Shown piece after piece: positions 8,508 to 17,050 of a DNA stretch of 64,000 nucleotides (position 1 is its first letter; every line of letters starts with the position of its first letter). The notes below the pieces were generated by a model. The model saw nothing but the letters and a program-made list of their open reading frames with translations. It was not told where the DNA came from and ran no database searches. The DNA lies in contig JAEXOR010000048.1 of assembly GCA_023439185.1 (NCBI GenBank), positions 119,415 to 183,414 of the forward strand. The letters run 5' to 3'. This DNA is from Bacillota bacterium (lineage in GTDB: Bacteria; Bacillota; Desulfotomaculia; Desulfotomaculales; Desulfallaceae). A program made the translations under genes and the position numbers.

Positions 8508-8857
8508 TTGGGTGGGATAAGATTATATCTGCTCTGGAGTTAATTTTGTTTACCGCTCCCACGACGTTAGACCGCGAAATCAGGGGCGTATATTGCGGCG
8601 ATCTGCTCAGTGACGTACTGGCTCACGCCTCTCCCGGCGATATCTGGATCACCATTCACCGGCACCGTAATACTATAGCAGTGGCTTCACTGGTCAATAT
8701 GAGCGGTATTATCATCACCCGCAACCGGGAACCGGAGCACGATACCCTTGAAGCCGCAACAAAAGAAGGGCTGCCCCTTTTTACCACACCTTATAACAAT
8801 TATGAAACAGCCGGGAAGCTGTACAAGATACTCCGGAGTCATCAGCCTTTGAAATAA
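8504..8857 (+). CDS. DRTGG-domain protein
   Basis: The 117-residue protein has the DRTGG fold pattern (IRGVYCGDLLSDVLAHA, then IWITIHRHRNTIAVASLVNMSGIIIT). It is the second such gene in the operon and overlaps the preceding stop by the four bases ATGA, which implies coupled translation. DRTGG domains are found alone or beside CBS domains and phosphotransacetylase, and their ligand is not firmly known. With the two ATPases and the degenerate H-cluster protein it forms a likely regulatory set for the hydrogenase. Confidence 0.8.
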   Translation: MIGWDKIISALELILFTAPTTLDREIRGVYCGDLLSDVLAHASPGDIWITIHRHRNTIAVASLVNMSGIIITRNREPEHDTLEAATKEGLPLFTTPYNNYETAGKLYKILRSHQPLK

Positions 8858-8911
8858 TTAGAATTTTTTAAATACTTTTTCCCAACTCACACAATCAAGG
8901 AGGTAAATATC

Positions 8912-9409
8912 ATGTCTGGTGAATGCGCTTGCCGTTCCCAACTGACCCCGGAACTGCTGGCCGAAGTGGACAAACTGCTGAAACCGCACAAAGGCCGTGC
9001 GGGGAACCTGATCCAGGTACTGCACAAAACCCAAAACAAGGTTGGTTACTTGCCCCGGGAAATCCAGACGCGGGTGGCCGAAAGTCTTGACGTGCCTCTG
9101 GCCAAGGTTTACGGGGTAGTTTCCTTTTATTCCTTCTTTACCACCAAGCCCAAGGGCAAACATAAGATCAGCGTTTGCACCGGAACAGCCTGTTACGTGC
9201 GGGGAGCCAACCAGTTATTAAACCAGTTGTCCGAAGACGTAAAAGTAAAACCGGGCAAGACCAGCGAAGACGGGCAGTTTTCCCTCGGGGTGGTCCGCTG
9301 TCTGGGCGCCTGCGGGCTGGGACCGGTGGTCACGGTGGACGACGACGTATACGGCCGCGTACATAAAGCCAGGCTGGCCGATATCATGTCCAAATACGCA
9401 AGCGAGTAA
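8912..9409 (+). CDS. NuoE-like [2Fe-2S] subunit of a cytosolic [FeFe] hydrogenase (HydC type)
   Basis: This 165-residue protein is a 24-kDa-type thioredoxin-fold ferredoxin. The cluster ligands are Cys89 and Cys94 (CTGTAC) and Cys130 and Cys134 (CLGAC). The motif GRAGNLIQVLHKTQNKVGYLP near the N terminus is typical of NuoE and HydC. It passes electrons within the NAD-linked part of the trimeric or tetrameric hydrogenase whose NuoF-like and catalytic subunits are encoded downstream. A good ribosome site (AAGGAGG) precedes the ATG. The gene is at its normal length. Confidence 0.9.
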   Translation: MSGECACRSQLTPELLAEVDKLLKPHKGRAGNLIQVLHKTQNKVGYLPREIQTRVAESLDVPLAKVYGVVSFYSFFTTKPKGKHKISVCTGTACYVRGANQLLNQLSEDVKVKPGKTSEDGQFSLGVVRCLGACGLGPVVTVDDDVYGRVHKARLADIMSKYASE

Positions 9410-9414
9410 CCGGT

Positions 9415-9987
9415 ATGGAAGATCTGGCCCAACACATCCTTGACCTGGCCGTCAATTCTCTGGAAGCGCAAGCAAATAGCATTGAAATTAACATAGCGGA
9501 AGACACCGCCGGGAACATAATGGAGCTCTCCATCCGGGATAACGGCCGGGGGATAAAAAACAGTGCACTGCCAAAGGTAATGGACCCTTTCTATACGACC
9601 AAAAAACGGAAACATGTCGGCCTGGGCGTGCCGCTGCTGGACGAAGCGGTGCAAAGATGCGGCGGCACACTTGAAATCAAAGCCCTCCCCCAACGGGGTA
9701 CCATGGTCAGGGCCACATTTCCCCGCGATCACCTGGACCGTGCTCCTCTGGGGAATATTGCGGGTACATTGATTAGCCTGCTCACCGGTCGCGATGATCT
9801 GCACTTGAAGTATACCCACCGGTATAATGGCGTGATTTTTGCCATGGACACCGCTGAAATTAAAACCGCCCTGGGCATTGATTCCCTGCAAGCGCCGGCC
9901 ATACTGCTGCTGCTGGAGGAGTATCTGAATAACAAGATTACCGAATTAAGGAGGAAAACGGGTGAAAAGTTTGAACGAGTTGGATAA
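9415..9987 (+). CDS. GHKL-type ATPase in the hydrogenase operon
   Basis: The 190-residue protein has a histidine-kinase-like ATPase core: the N box is in LDLAVNSLEAQANSIEI, the G1 box in IRDNGRGI and the G2 box in KHVGLGVPLLDEAVQRCGG, followed by RGTMVRATFPRDH. No phosphoacceptor histidine domain is present. It begins five bases after the NuoE-like stop and overlaps the next gene by 26 bases. Genes like it lie at this exact place in many clostridial bifurcating-hydrogenase operons. The role, probably regulation of the enzyme or its expression, is inferred. Confidence 0.85.
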   Translation: MEDLAQHILDLAVNSLEAQANSIEINIAEDTAGNIMELSIRDNGRGIKNSALPKVMDPFYTTKKRKHVGLGVPLLDEAVQRCGGTLEIKALPQRGTMVRATFPRDHLDRAPLGNIAGTLISLLTGRDDLHLKYTHRYNGVIFAMDTAEIKTALGIDSLQAPAILLLLEEYLNNKITELRRKTGEKFERVG

Positions 9988-10321
9988 GCTGCGCGAAAAA
10001 TTACAACAGGATATACAGGTCAGGCAGGCTGAACACGACGTTACGGTTACGGTAAGCATGGGCACCTGCGGCATCGCAGCCGGCGCGCGGGAAGTGGTGA
10101 AGGCTATGCTGGACGAATTAAATGACCAGGGACTGAGCAATGTGGCGCTGACCCAAACCAGCTGCGCCGGACTCTGCAGGCACGAACCCCTGGTTGAAAT
10201 CACCAGGGGCGATGAAAAAACCACTTACGTCCATGTGGACGGGAACAAAGCCAGGGAAATCATCAAAAAACACCTGGTGGCCGGAAAAATAGTCACGGAA
10301 TGGACTGCTCCGGAAGAATAA
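9962..10321 (+). CDS. small thioredoxin-like (2Fe-2S) ferredoxin-domain protein
   Basis: The 119-residue protein has the motif MGTCGIAAGAREV with Cys36 and SCAGLC with Cys68 and Cys72. Only three of the four cysteines of a standard thioredoxin-like [2Fe-2S] site are seen, which is what I recall for this operon family. It starts with GTG behind AGGAGG, inside the end of the ATPase gene. It corresponds to the extra small subunit that lies between NuoE-like and NuoF-like genes in clostridial hydrogenases and probably joins the electron path or the complex interface. Confidence 0.8.
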   Translation: MKSLNELDKLREKLQQDIQVRQAEHDVTVTVSMGTCGIAAGAREVVKAMLDELNDQGLSNVALTQTSCAGLCRHEPLVEITRGDEKTTYVHVDGNKAREIIKKHLVAGKIVTEWTAPEE

Positions 10322-10351
10322 AGGATTAAAAGACCAAGGAGATGACAGGCA

Positions 10352-12145
10352 ATGGAGATGTACAGATCCCACGTGCTGGTTTGTGCCGGAGCGGGGTGCA
10401 TATCCTCGGACTGCAAGTCGGTGCAGCAGGCGCTTTACGATAATATAGACAAGTACGGACTGAGCCGGGAAGTCAAGGTTGTGGAAACCGGCTGTATGGG
10501 CCCGTGCGATCTGGGACCGGTGGTAATGGTTTTTCCGGACGGTGTATTTTACCGCCGGTTAAAAGCGGCAGACGCGGCTGAAATTGTCGGCGAGCACCTG
10601 CTCAAGGGAAAAGTGGTGCCCCGGTTGCTCCAGCAAACCAATGGCGGCCGGGATCAGGCCGTCAGTTTCAGCCAACTGGAATTTTTCCGCCGCCAGACCC
10701 GCATCGCCCTGCGCAATACCGGCCTGATTGACCCCGAGTCAGTGGAAGAATACATCGCCCGGGACGGGTATCGCGCCCTGGGTAAAGCGTTGTCGCAGAT
10801 GTCGTCGGAACAGGTGGTGCAAACCGTCAAAGAGTCGGGCCTGCGGGGCCGCGGCGGGGCCGGATTCCCCACCGGACTGAAGTGGGAGTTTACCGCCCAG
10901 GCCGCCGGGCACCCCAAGTATGTGGTGTGCAACGCCGATGAGGGAGACCCCGGCGCCTTCATGGACCGCAGCATTTTGGAAGGCGACCCCCACTCGGTGT
11001 TGGAAGCCATGGCTATCTGCGGTTATGCCGTCGGCGCCCCCCACGGGTATATATATGTGCGGGCGGAATACCCGCTGGCGGTGGAAAGGCTGGAGAAAGC
11101 ACTGGCCAAGGCCCGGGAATACGGCCTGTTGGGAGACCATATATTCGGTACTAATTTTTCCTTTAATATTGAAATCAGGGTGGGTGCCGGCGCCTTCGTA
11201 TGCGGCGAGGAAACTGCCCTGCTGGCCTCCATTGAAGGCCGGCGCGGCGAACCGCGACCCAAACCGCCCTTTCCGGCCCAGGCCGGGCTGTGGGGCAAGC
11301 CCACCGTGATTAACAACGTGGAAACCTTGGCCAACATAGCGCCCATTATCCTCAACGGCGCAGGGTGGTATGCTTCCGTCGGCACCGAAAAAAGCAAAGG
11401 AACCAAGGTATTCGCCCTGGCCGGCAAGATTAACAACACCGGCTTGGTGGAAGTACCCATGGGCACCCCTTTAAGGGAAATAATTTATGATATCGGCGGG
11501 GGCATCCCCGGCGGCAAGAAATTTAAAGCGGTGCAAACCGGCGGACCTTCCGGCGGGTGCATTCCGGCGGCTCACCTGGACACCCCGGTTGATTATGAAT
11601 CTCTGACCGGACTGGGCACCATTATGGGTTCCGGCGGCATGATCATCGTGGATGAAGACACCTGTATGGTGGACCTGGCCAAGTTCTTTCTGGAATTCGT
11701 ACAGGAAGAATCCTGCGGCAAGTGCGCCCCTTGCCGCGTCGGCACCAAGCGCATGCTGGAAATCATGGAGCGTATCACCTCCGGGCACGGGCGGGAGGGC
11801 GATATCGAGCTGCTGGAGGAACTCAGCAGCGGCATCAAGACATCGGCCCTGTGCGGGCTGGGCCAGACGGCTCCCAACCCGGTGCTGAGCACCCTGCGCT
11901 ATTTCCGCCACGAATACGAAGCCCACATCAGGGACAAGAAATGTCCCGCCGGCGCCTGCCAGGCGCTGGTGACCTATTCCATCGATACCGCTTCCTGTAC
12001 CGGCTGCGGGTTATGCAGCAAGGTATGCCCGGCCGGCGCCGTTACCGGGGAGAAGAAAAAACCACACCACATCGATGCCGGGTTATGCATTAAATGCGGC
12101 ACCTGTAAACTGAAGTGTAAGTTTGACGCTGTCATCACCGTTTAA
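10352..12145 (+). CDS. NuoF-like NAD(H)/FMN-binding subunit of the cytosolic [FeFe] hydrogenase (HydB type)
   Basis: The 597-residue protein has four parts. An N-terminal thioredoxin-like [2Fe-2S] domain has Cys11, Cys16, Cys48 and Cys52. The NADH/FMN fold shows RGRGGAGFPTGLKW and NADEGDPGAFMDRS. An SLBB and NuoF iron-sulfur region shows ESCGKCAPCRVGTKRM, and a C-terminal double [4Fe-4S] domain shows CTGCGLCSKVCPAG and CIKCGTCKLKC. This layout is that of HydB in NAD-linked, electron-bifurcating hydrogenases. Whether this enzyme bifurcates is inferred from gene content. It is followed by the catalytic subunit. Confidence 0.93.
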   Translation: MEMYRSHVLVCAGAGCISSDCKSVQQALYDNIDKYGLSREVKVVETGCMGPCDLGPVVMVFPDGVFYRRLKAADAAEIVGEHLLKGKVVPRLLQQTNGGRDQAVSFSQLEFFRRQTRIALRNTGLIDPESVEEYIARDGYRALGKALSQMSSEQVVQTVKESGLRGRGGAGFPTGLKWEFTAQAAGHPKYVVCNADEGDPGAFMDRSILEGDPHSVLEAMAICGYAVGAPHGYIYVRAEYPLAVERLEKALAKAREYGLLGDHIFGTNFSFNIEIRVGAGAFVCGEETALLASIEGRRGEPRPKPPFPAQAGLWGKPTVINNVETLANIAPIILNGAGWYASVGTEKSKGTKVFALAGKINNTGLVEVPMGTPLREIIYDIGGGIPGGKKFKAVQTGGPSGGCIPAAHLDTPVDYESLTGLGTIMGSGGMIIVDEDTCMVDLAKFFLEFVQEESCGKCAPCRVGTKRMLEIMERITSGHGREGDIELLEELSSGIKTSALCGLGQTAPNPVLSTLRYFRHEYEAHIRDKKCPAGACQALVTYSIDTASCTGCGLCSKVCPAGAVTGEKKKPHHIDAGLCIKCGTCKLKCKFDAVITV

Positions 12146-12198
12146 ATACCAGGGGACGTGTTCCTTTGCGAACACTCATTATAATGGAGGAGTTATAA

Positions 12199-13920
12199 AT
12201 GTCTTTAATAACACTGACCATAGACGGTATCAGGGTGGAAGCCGAGCCCGGCGCCACCGTGCTGGAAGCCGCGAAAAAAGCGGGCATCAGGATCCCCACC
12301 CTGTGTTACCTGGAAGAGATCAACAATATCGGCGCCTGCCGCATCTGCCTGGTGGAAGTGCAGGGCGCCAGGACGCTGCAGGCTTCCTGTGTTACCCCGG
12401 TGAGCCGGGATATGGTGGTGCGCACCAACACTCCGGCAGTACGCCAGGCCCGGAAACTGAACCTGGAACTGATCATGTCCGCCCATCCCCAGGAATGCCT
12501 GACCTGTCCCCGCAGCACCAACTGCGAGCTACAGCAGCTGGCCGCCGAACTGGGCGTGAGCGAAATGAGATTTGCCGGCGCCATGCCGCCCTATGAAAAA
12601 GACTGCTCCAGCAAGTCTCTGGTGCGCGACCCCCGCAAATGCATCCTCTGCCGGCGCTGCGTCAGCGTATGCGAGAAAGTGCAGCAGGTCAGCGCCATCG
12701 CTCCCCAGGAGCGGGGATTTGACACAGTGGTGGCGCCGGCATTTCTGGAGCCCTTGGGCGATGCGGCCTGTGTCAACTGCGGGCAGTGCGCTTTGGTCTG
12801 CCCAACCGCGGCCATCCACGAACGGGACCAAACAGCCGCAGTGTGGTCCGCCCTGGCCGATCCCGCTAAACATGTGGTGGTGCAGACCGCCCCGGCCGTG
12901 AGGGTGAGCATCGGTGAAATGTTCGGCCTGGAACCGGGCAGCGTGGCTACGGGGAAACTGGTGGCGGCATTAAAAAGGCTGGGCTTTGACAAGGTTTTCG
13001 ACACTGATTTCACCGCCGACCTGACCATTATGGAAGAGGGCAGTGAACTGCTGAAGCGCATCAAGGAAGGCGGACAATTGCCTTTGATCACCTCCTGCAG
13101 CCCGGGCTGGATCAAGTTTATGGAACATTGTTACCCGCACCTGCTGCCGCACCTGTCTACCTGCAAATCGCCCCAGCAGATGTTCGGGGCCCTGGCCAAG
13201 ACTTACTACGCCCAGCAAGCGGGTATTGATCCGGCCGACATATTCGTGGTATCCATCATGCCCTGCACCGCCAAGAAATTCGAGGCCGGGCGGGAAGAAA
13301 TGAATGCCAGCGGCTTCCGGGACGTGGATGTTGTGCTGACTACCCGGGAACTGGGCCGCATGCTGAAAGAAGCCGGCATTGATTTTACCGTTTTGCCGGA
13401 TGAGGAATACGACCACCCGCTGGGCATCTCCACCGGCGCCGGCGTAATTTTCGGCGCCACCGGCGGCGTCATGGAAGCCGCCCTGCGCACCGCCTACGAG
13501 CTGGTAACCGGCAAGGCTCTGGAAGCTCTGGATTTTCACGCGGTGCGGGGTTTGAACGGGCTAAAGGAAGCTTCTGTGGATATAGAAGGGACGACTTTAA
13601 ACGTGGCCGTGGCCCACGGTCTGGCCAACGCCAGGGAAATCCTGGAGCGGGTCAGCGGCGGCGCGCAGTACCATTTCATTGAAATTATGTGCTGCCCCGG
13701 CGGCTGTATCGGCGGCGGCGGCCAGCCCATCCCCACCACCGGGGAAATCCGGGCCCAAAGAGCGGCGGGCATTTATAACGCCGACCAGGCGCTGTCCCTG
13801 CGCAAGTCCCACGAAAACCCGGCGGTGCAGGAGCTGTACAGGGAGTTTCTGGGCCAGCCCCTGGGCCACAAGTCGCACGAACTGCTGCACACCCACTACG
13901 TCGAGCGCGGCAAATACTAA
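12199..13920 (+). CDS. [FeFe] hydrogenase catalytic subunit (HydA type), cytosolic
   Basis: This 573-residue protein begins with a [2Fe-2S] domain (Cys36, 47, 50, 64), then a His-Cys3 [4Fe-4S] motif (AHPQECLTCPRSTNCE), two [4Fe-4S] motifs (CILCRRCVSVC and CVNCGQCALVC) and the H-cluster domain. All H-cluster ligands are present: TSCSPGWIKF, STCKSPQQMFG, MPCTAKKFEA and MCCPGGCIGGGGQP. No signal peptide is seen, so it acts in the cytoplasm. It lies 53 bases after the NuoF-like gene behind ATGGAGG and ends the operon. Its H-cluster needs HydE, HydF and HydG, encoded at 25-29 kb. Confidence 0.95.
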   Translation: MSLITLTIDGIRVEAEPGATVLEAAKKAGIRIPTLCYLEEINNIGACRICLVEVQGARTLQASCVTPVSRDMVVRTNTPAVRQARKLNLELIMSAHPQECLTCPRSTNCELQQLAAELGVSEMRFAGAMPPYEKDCSSKSLVRDPRKCILCRRCVSVCEKVQQVSAIAPQERGFDTVVAPAFLEPLGDAACVNCGQCALVCPTAAIHERDQTAAVWSALADPAKHVVVQTAPAVRVSIGEMFGLEPGSVATGKLVAALKRLGFDKVFDTDFTADLTIMEEGSELLKRIKEGGQLPLITSCSPGWIKFMEHCYPHLLPHLSTCKSPQQMFGALAKTYYAQQAGIDPADIFVVSIMPCTAKKFEAGREEMNASGFRDVDVVLTTRELGRMLKEAGIDFTVLPDEEYDHPLGISTGAGVIFGATGGVMEAALRTAYELVTGKALEALDFHAVRGLNGLKEASVDIEGTTLNVAVAHGLANAREILERVSGGAQYHFIEIMCCPGGCIGGGGQPIPTTGEIRAQRAAGIYNADQALSLRKSHENPAVQELYREFLGQPLGHKSHELLHTHYVERGKY

Positions 13921-13965
13921 ACTACGTTATCCCCCTCCCTTTCAGATCCCGGGGATTTAAAAAAG

Positions 13966-14059
13966 ACAGGCTGCCTTAACCTGTCCCCAAAACAAAGCCA
14001 GGGTTTTTGCCCTGGCTTTGTCAGCAGCCTTAGGCGGCAACATCTTAGTTGCCGCCTAA
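13966..14059 (+). terminator. cluster of three hairpins after the hydrogenase operon
   Basis: Three inverted repeats follow one another: GACAGG..CCTGTC (about 13965-13985), ACAAAGCCAGGG..CCCTGGCTTTGT (13992-14021, twelve paired bases, loop TTTTTG) and TTAGGCGGCAA..TTGCCGCCTAA (14030-14059). None has a clean T run directly after it, so termination is likely but not textbook, and the last one may be an extragenic palindrome. Confidence 0.5.
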
Positions 14060-14450
14060 TATTAAAGCACTGGTAAGATCCACAATATTAACACCGATTT
14101 AGAGGCGAACATACGGGACTGCAGCTGGTTATATGCGCTGAATTGCCGATAAATTGCCGTTATTTCGCCGTTAAACTATACTGCCGTCCTTTTTTAGATG
14201 AGTTATTCATTGTTATCCATCCATCATTTAACCATTCCGTAAGAAGTTCACAAGCCATGCGGGTGGATAGCCCTAAAATGTATCTTTACCATATTATACC
14301 CGTTTTGGGCTGTTTGGAGCAAATTTTGCTTCCATGGGATAACCGTACGCTGTAAGGGCAAAAAATAAAAAAGTCTCTGTGATGCAGGAAGCAAGGTAAA
14401 AAAGGAGAAAAAATCAGGTGAAATAATTTTGTAAATCGGAGGGAAGCCGG
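14060..14450. other. gene-poor spacer with a decayed coding fragment
   Basis: No intact gene is visible on either strand. A 42-codon minus-strand frame at 14160-14285 resembles the end of a winged-helix protein and is listed separately. The 70-codon plus-strand frame at 14143-14355 has no ribosome site and no recognisable composition. Confidence 0.5.
14160..14285 (-). pseudogene. fragment of a winged-helix DNA-binding protein
   Basis: The frame reads LGLSTRMACELLTEWLNDG followed by KKGRQYSL, the pattern of a recognition helix, a turn and the final wing (GRxxxYxL) that ends Fic-type or AAA-type helix-turn-helix proteins. It starts right after a stop codon and lacks any upstream domain, so if real it is a remnant. 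The match is by eye and short. Confidence 0.3.
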
Positions 14451-14786
14451 GTGCAAAGGTTTCGTAAATTTATGAACGCAAAGTTAAACGTGGAAAATGT
14501 AAAGAATTCCGCACAACTTAATTCTTATGGGATTACCTGTACTTATCTGCCGGATCCGGTGGAAGATTTTGATGAGTTTGAGTTTAGAACTGATTTTGGC
14601 GGAAAGGAAAATATTGTAATTTCCTTTGCTTTAGAAATGGGGAAAGTTAAAAGATTAATGATTAGCGAAGCAGATGAACATAATCCGGACGTGGTTAAGG
14701 GTTTGACTGCTGACCGGCTGGAAAGCTTTGTGTCCCAAAAGGGTGATGATTTGGAACGGTTTTTTGAGTTTATTACATTAATGTAG
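14451..14786 (+). CDS. hypothetical protein, 111 residues
   Basis: The start is a GTG eight bases after GGAGGG. The protein is acidic in its second half and has no membrane helix, signal peptide or metal motif. I recognise no family. Lower GC than its neighbours, at an estimate well under 45%, and its position between a hydrogenase operon and a convergent unknown gene suggest an accessory gene. A GTGAAATAATTTTG stretch lies at 14419, close upstream. Confidence 0.6.
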   Translation: MQRFRKFMNAKLNVENVKNSAQLNSYGITCTYLPDPVEDFDEFEFRTDFGGKENIVISFALEMGKVKRLMISEADEHNPDVVKGLTADRLESFVSQKGDDLERFFEFITLM

Positions 14787-14801
14787 TAGTATAATATTAA
14801 T

Positions 14802-15428
14802 TTAATCCTGAATATTGCCAATATGGGACCGCTTTTTACTTGACAATCGACACCAGCCAGTATCATCAATTTTTTTCAAAAATTCTACCAGCTCCTCAAA
14901 TACGCCCGGTTTAAAGCTTATATCGGGATCGGTGTTTATCCCATTGCCCAACAGACGGCAAATCTCAGCTATAGTCTTTAATGTTTCCTTCTCTTCTGCG
15001 GTAAGAACAAAATTTTGCGGGTTTTTGTTTAAAAACTCAAGGTTTAAGTTGTATAAATTTTTATTGACGATAGATAAAATTTGTTGCGTGTTTATTATTT
15101 CACTTCCAATTGATTTGTTGTAAATAGTGTTAATAGTACCAGCTTTAAACTCAAGCTCCTTACTGGATGAATAGATTCCGTTCCAGCTGGAAAAAAGCTT
15201 ATACTGGTCTTCGCTTTCCATATTGCCGTCTGTATTTGATGCAAATCGGACAATATTCTCAAGACTGTAAGACATAGTTAATAAGCTGGTTGAAATTAAC
15301 TGGAAATGCTTTTTAGCCGCGGATCGTTCCATATTTTTAATAATTTGTTTTTCATTAAATTGATATAAATTAGCTAAAATAGAAATTAGTAATATCAGTC
15401 CCAAGATTTTATTAAAGGTGGCTTGCAT
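14802..15428 (-). CDS. membrane-anchored hypothetical protein, 208 residues
   Basis: An N-terminal hydrophobic helix (about residues 8-24, KILGLILLISILANLYQF) is followed by a helical, polar domain with no cysteine pairs, which should lie outside the membrane. I do not recognise the family. The ATG is preceded by GGAGGGG. Base use is AT-rich compared with the metabolic operons. It is convergent with the 111-residue gene, with 15 bases between the stops. Confidence 0.65.
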   Translation of the reverse strand: MQATFNKILGLILLISILANLYQFNEKQIIKNMERSAAKKHFQLISTSLLTMSYSLENIVRFASNTDGNMESEDQYKLFSSWNGIYSSSKELEFKAGTINTIYNKSIGSEIINTQQILSIVNKNLYNLNLEFLNKNPQNFVLTAEEKETLKTIAEICRLLGNGINTDPDISFKPGVFEELVEFLKKIDDTGWCRLSSKKRSHIGNIQD

Positions 15429-15854
15429 TTAACCCCTCCATCCTTGATTCCGTTATATTGGTATTTTATTATAGGGTATCTTATTCTTCAATAACTTTAA
15501 GAATCAGGGCTATTCCTTAAAAAATGGAAATAGCCCTGGTATACTATAGAAATTAATTAACTTATTGACAATAAACTGACTTAAAGGAGTCAAAATAATA
15601 TGCCCCTGGGAGAGGCGTCCCATAGTAGGTAAATAACCTGAAGGATAAATACGTCCGGTTATTCTGGCTCAAGCAGAGCATATCCATAGAGATCTTCGGG
15701 CAAATATCGAAACAGGATGCGATAAAATCAGTAATAATAGATGTTTCCGGGGCGGAGCTTCCCCCCACAGTCTGTCAGCTTTTCCTGTTGTTTTCCTGGC
15801 ACTGTAAATTATTAGCTGATATAATAAGAAAAAAATTTGGGAATTGATGATATC
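15429..15854. other. spacer with a hairpin and an unplaced open frame
   Basis: A hairpin CAGGGCTATT..AATAGCCCTG lies at 505-538 past 15000 (15505-15538). A plus-strand frame open from about 15626 to 15845 encodes QSISIEIFGQISKQ and VIIDVSGAELPPT, which reads like protein, but it has no start codon or ribosome site. It may be the tail of a lost gene. TATAAT at about 15829 could serve the toxin-antitoxin pair. Confidence 0.4.
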
Positions 15855-16313
15855 ATGTCCACAGAGCTTCGGTACGGAAGAAAAAAAAGAAATATTTTGC
15901 GTCCCGGGGAAAAAGAAAAACTGATCAACAAAATAGGTATTTTTATCGGCAAACGGTTCAATGTCGCATTCGCTTATATATACGGTTCATTTGTGGAGGA
16001 TGACGGGTTTGGTGATATTGATATCGCTTTCTATTTCCACCGCGATACCCTACCGGCCAAGGGAGATATCATAAATCTGGAGTTTCAAATGGAAACGGAA
16101 CTGGAAAAAGAGTTCGGGTATCTTTTTGACGTTAGGATTATCAACTATGCCCCGGTATCTTTTTGTTACAACGTACTTAAAAACGGCAGACTGGTTTATA
16201 CCGGCAATGATGATTTAAGAGTCGGCTTTTTTACCGCCACAGTTAAAAGTTACCTTGATTTTCTGCCTTATCGAAAACGTTATTTAAGGGAAGTGTTGGG
16301 ACTTGAAGTATAA
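15855..16313 (+). CDS. mntA: MntA-type nucleotidyltransferase antitoxin
   Basis: The 152-residue protein has the minimal nucleotidyltransferase motif YGSFVEDDGFGDIDIAFY (about residues 42-59), with the GSx(n)DxD metal-binding pattern. MntA proteins neutralise the HEPN-type toxin HepT by adding AMP to a tyrosine beside its active site. The next gene is such a toxin and overlaps it by 11 bases. The ATG at 15855 is preferred; an upstream in-frame TTG at 15837 lacks support. This is a two-gene toxin-antitoxin module, common in accessory DNA. Confidence 0.85.
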   Translation: MSTELRYGRKKRNILRPGEKEKLINKIGIFIGKRFNVAFAYIYGSFVEDDGFGDIDIAFYFHRDTLPAKGDIINLEFQMETELEKEFGYLFDVRIINYAPVSFCYNVLKNGRLVYTGNDDLRVGFFTATVKSYLDFLPYRKRYLREVLGLEV

Positions 16314-16734
16314 TTCTGATGTACTCCAAAAAATCCTAACCGAATACTTGGAAGCGTCCCAGAGACTTAAGGAACTTGCCGCATTGCCGTACAATGAATG
16401 GTTCACAGACCCGCATAAAGTTGCCAGCACCAAATACCATCTAATTCTGGCAATTGAATCAGCCATTGATATTTGCAACCACATAATCGCTAAAAACAAT
16501 TTCCGTGTTCCCGAAGATTACGCCGACACTTTTAAAGTTATGGCTGAAAATAACGTTATTTCCGAAGCTTTTAGTAATAACCTGATCAATATGGCCAGAT
16601 TCAGAAACAGGCTGGTCCACCGTTATTGGGACATCGACATGAAGAAAATTTACGAGATTTTATCATATAATCTGGACGACTTAAACTGTTTCCTGAACGA
16701 AATACGTTCAAGCCTCCAAAAAACAAAAGAATAA
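16303..16734 (+). CDS. hepT: HepT-type HEPN RNase toxin
   Basis: The 143-residue, all-helical protein (DUF86/HepT) carries the HEPN active site RNRLVHRY near residues 102-109, that is Rx4HxY. Arg and His are the RNase residues and the Tyr is the residue AMPylated by MntA. It starts with TTG inside the MntA gene, which couples the two in translation. All key residues are present, so the toxin looks active. It would cut RNA when freed from its antitoxin and slow growth, possibly as phage defence. Confidence 0.85.
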   Translation: MKYNSDVLQKILTEYLEASQRLKELAALPYNEWFTDPHKVASTKYHLILAIESAIDICNHIIAKNNFRVPEDYADTFKVMAENNVISEAFSNNLINMARFRNRLVHRYWDIDMKKIYEILSYNLDDLNCFLNEIRSSLQKTKE

Positions 16735-16777
16735 GACTGATGGCGCCGGGTATTAAAAGCTGAGAATTAGGCCTAAG

Positions 16778-16894
16778 GTTGTTTTCAGCAAACAAGGCCA
16801 GGGCTTTTTGGCCCATTCCGCCGGCAATTATGCATTCAACGTTCAAACCTTTTAAATATCGGGGTAAAAAAACTGGCTGGTGCCCCGGGTTATT
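16778..16894 (-). pseudogene. fragment of a NifX/dinitrogenase iron-molybdenum cofactor-type protein
   Basis: The minus frame reads NNPGHQPVFLPRYLKGLN then VECIIAGGMGQKALALFAEN. This is the core of the NifX/NafY family (GHxPxFLP, then AGGMGxxA). The sequence before and after it does not continue the family, so it is a remnant. An intact relative with the same IIAGGMG-like core lies at 46432-46803. It sits in the gap between the toxin gene and the LysR gene. Confidence 0.55.
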
Positions 16895-17050
16895 AATATA
16901 CGTAAGATTCTCCTGGCAAACAATTTTGGGATAAGGATTCTTGTGTTGATACAATGCATAAACAGTATGGCAAAATAAAGGGGTTGGCAAAGTCCTGATT
17001 TTTGAGCTTGAAAAAATAGCTGCTGAAAAGAAAACGGTCTAGAAAGTTTT

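Noticed and set aside
14143..14355. 70-codon plus-strand frame
   Set aside because: No ribosome site, poor composition, and a competing minus-strand remnant.
15626..15845. Open frame with protein-like text (QSISIEIFGQ, VIIDVSGAEL)
   Set aside because: No start codon or ribosome site, and I could not place it in a family; noted only in the spacer entry.
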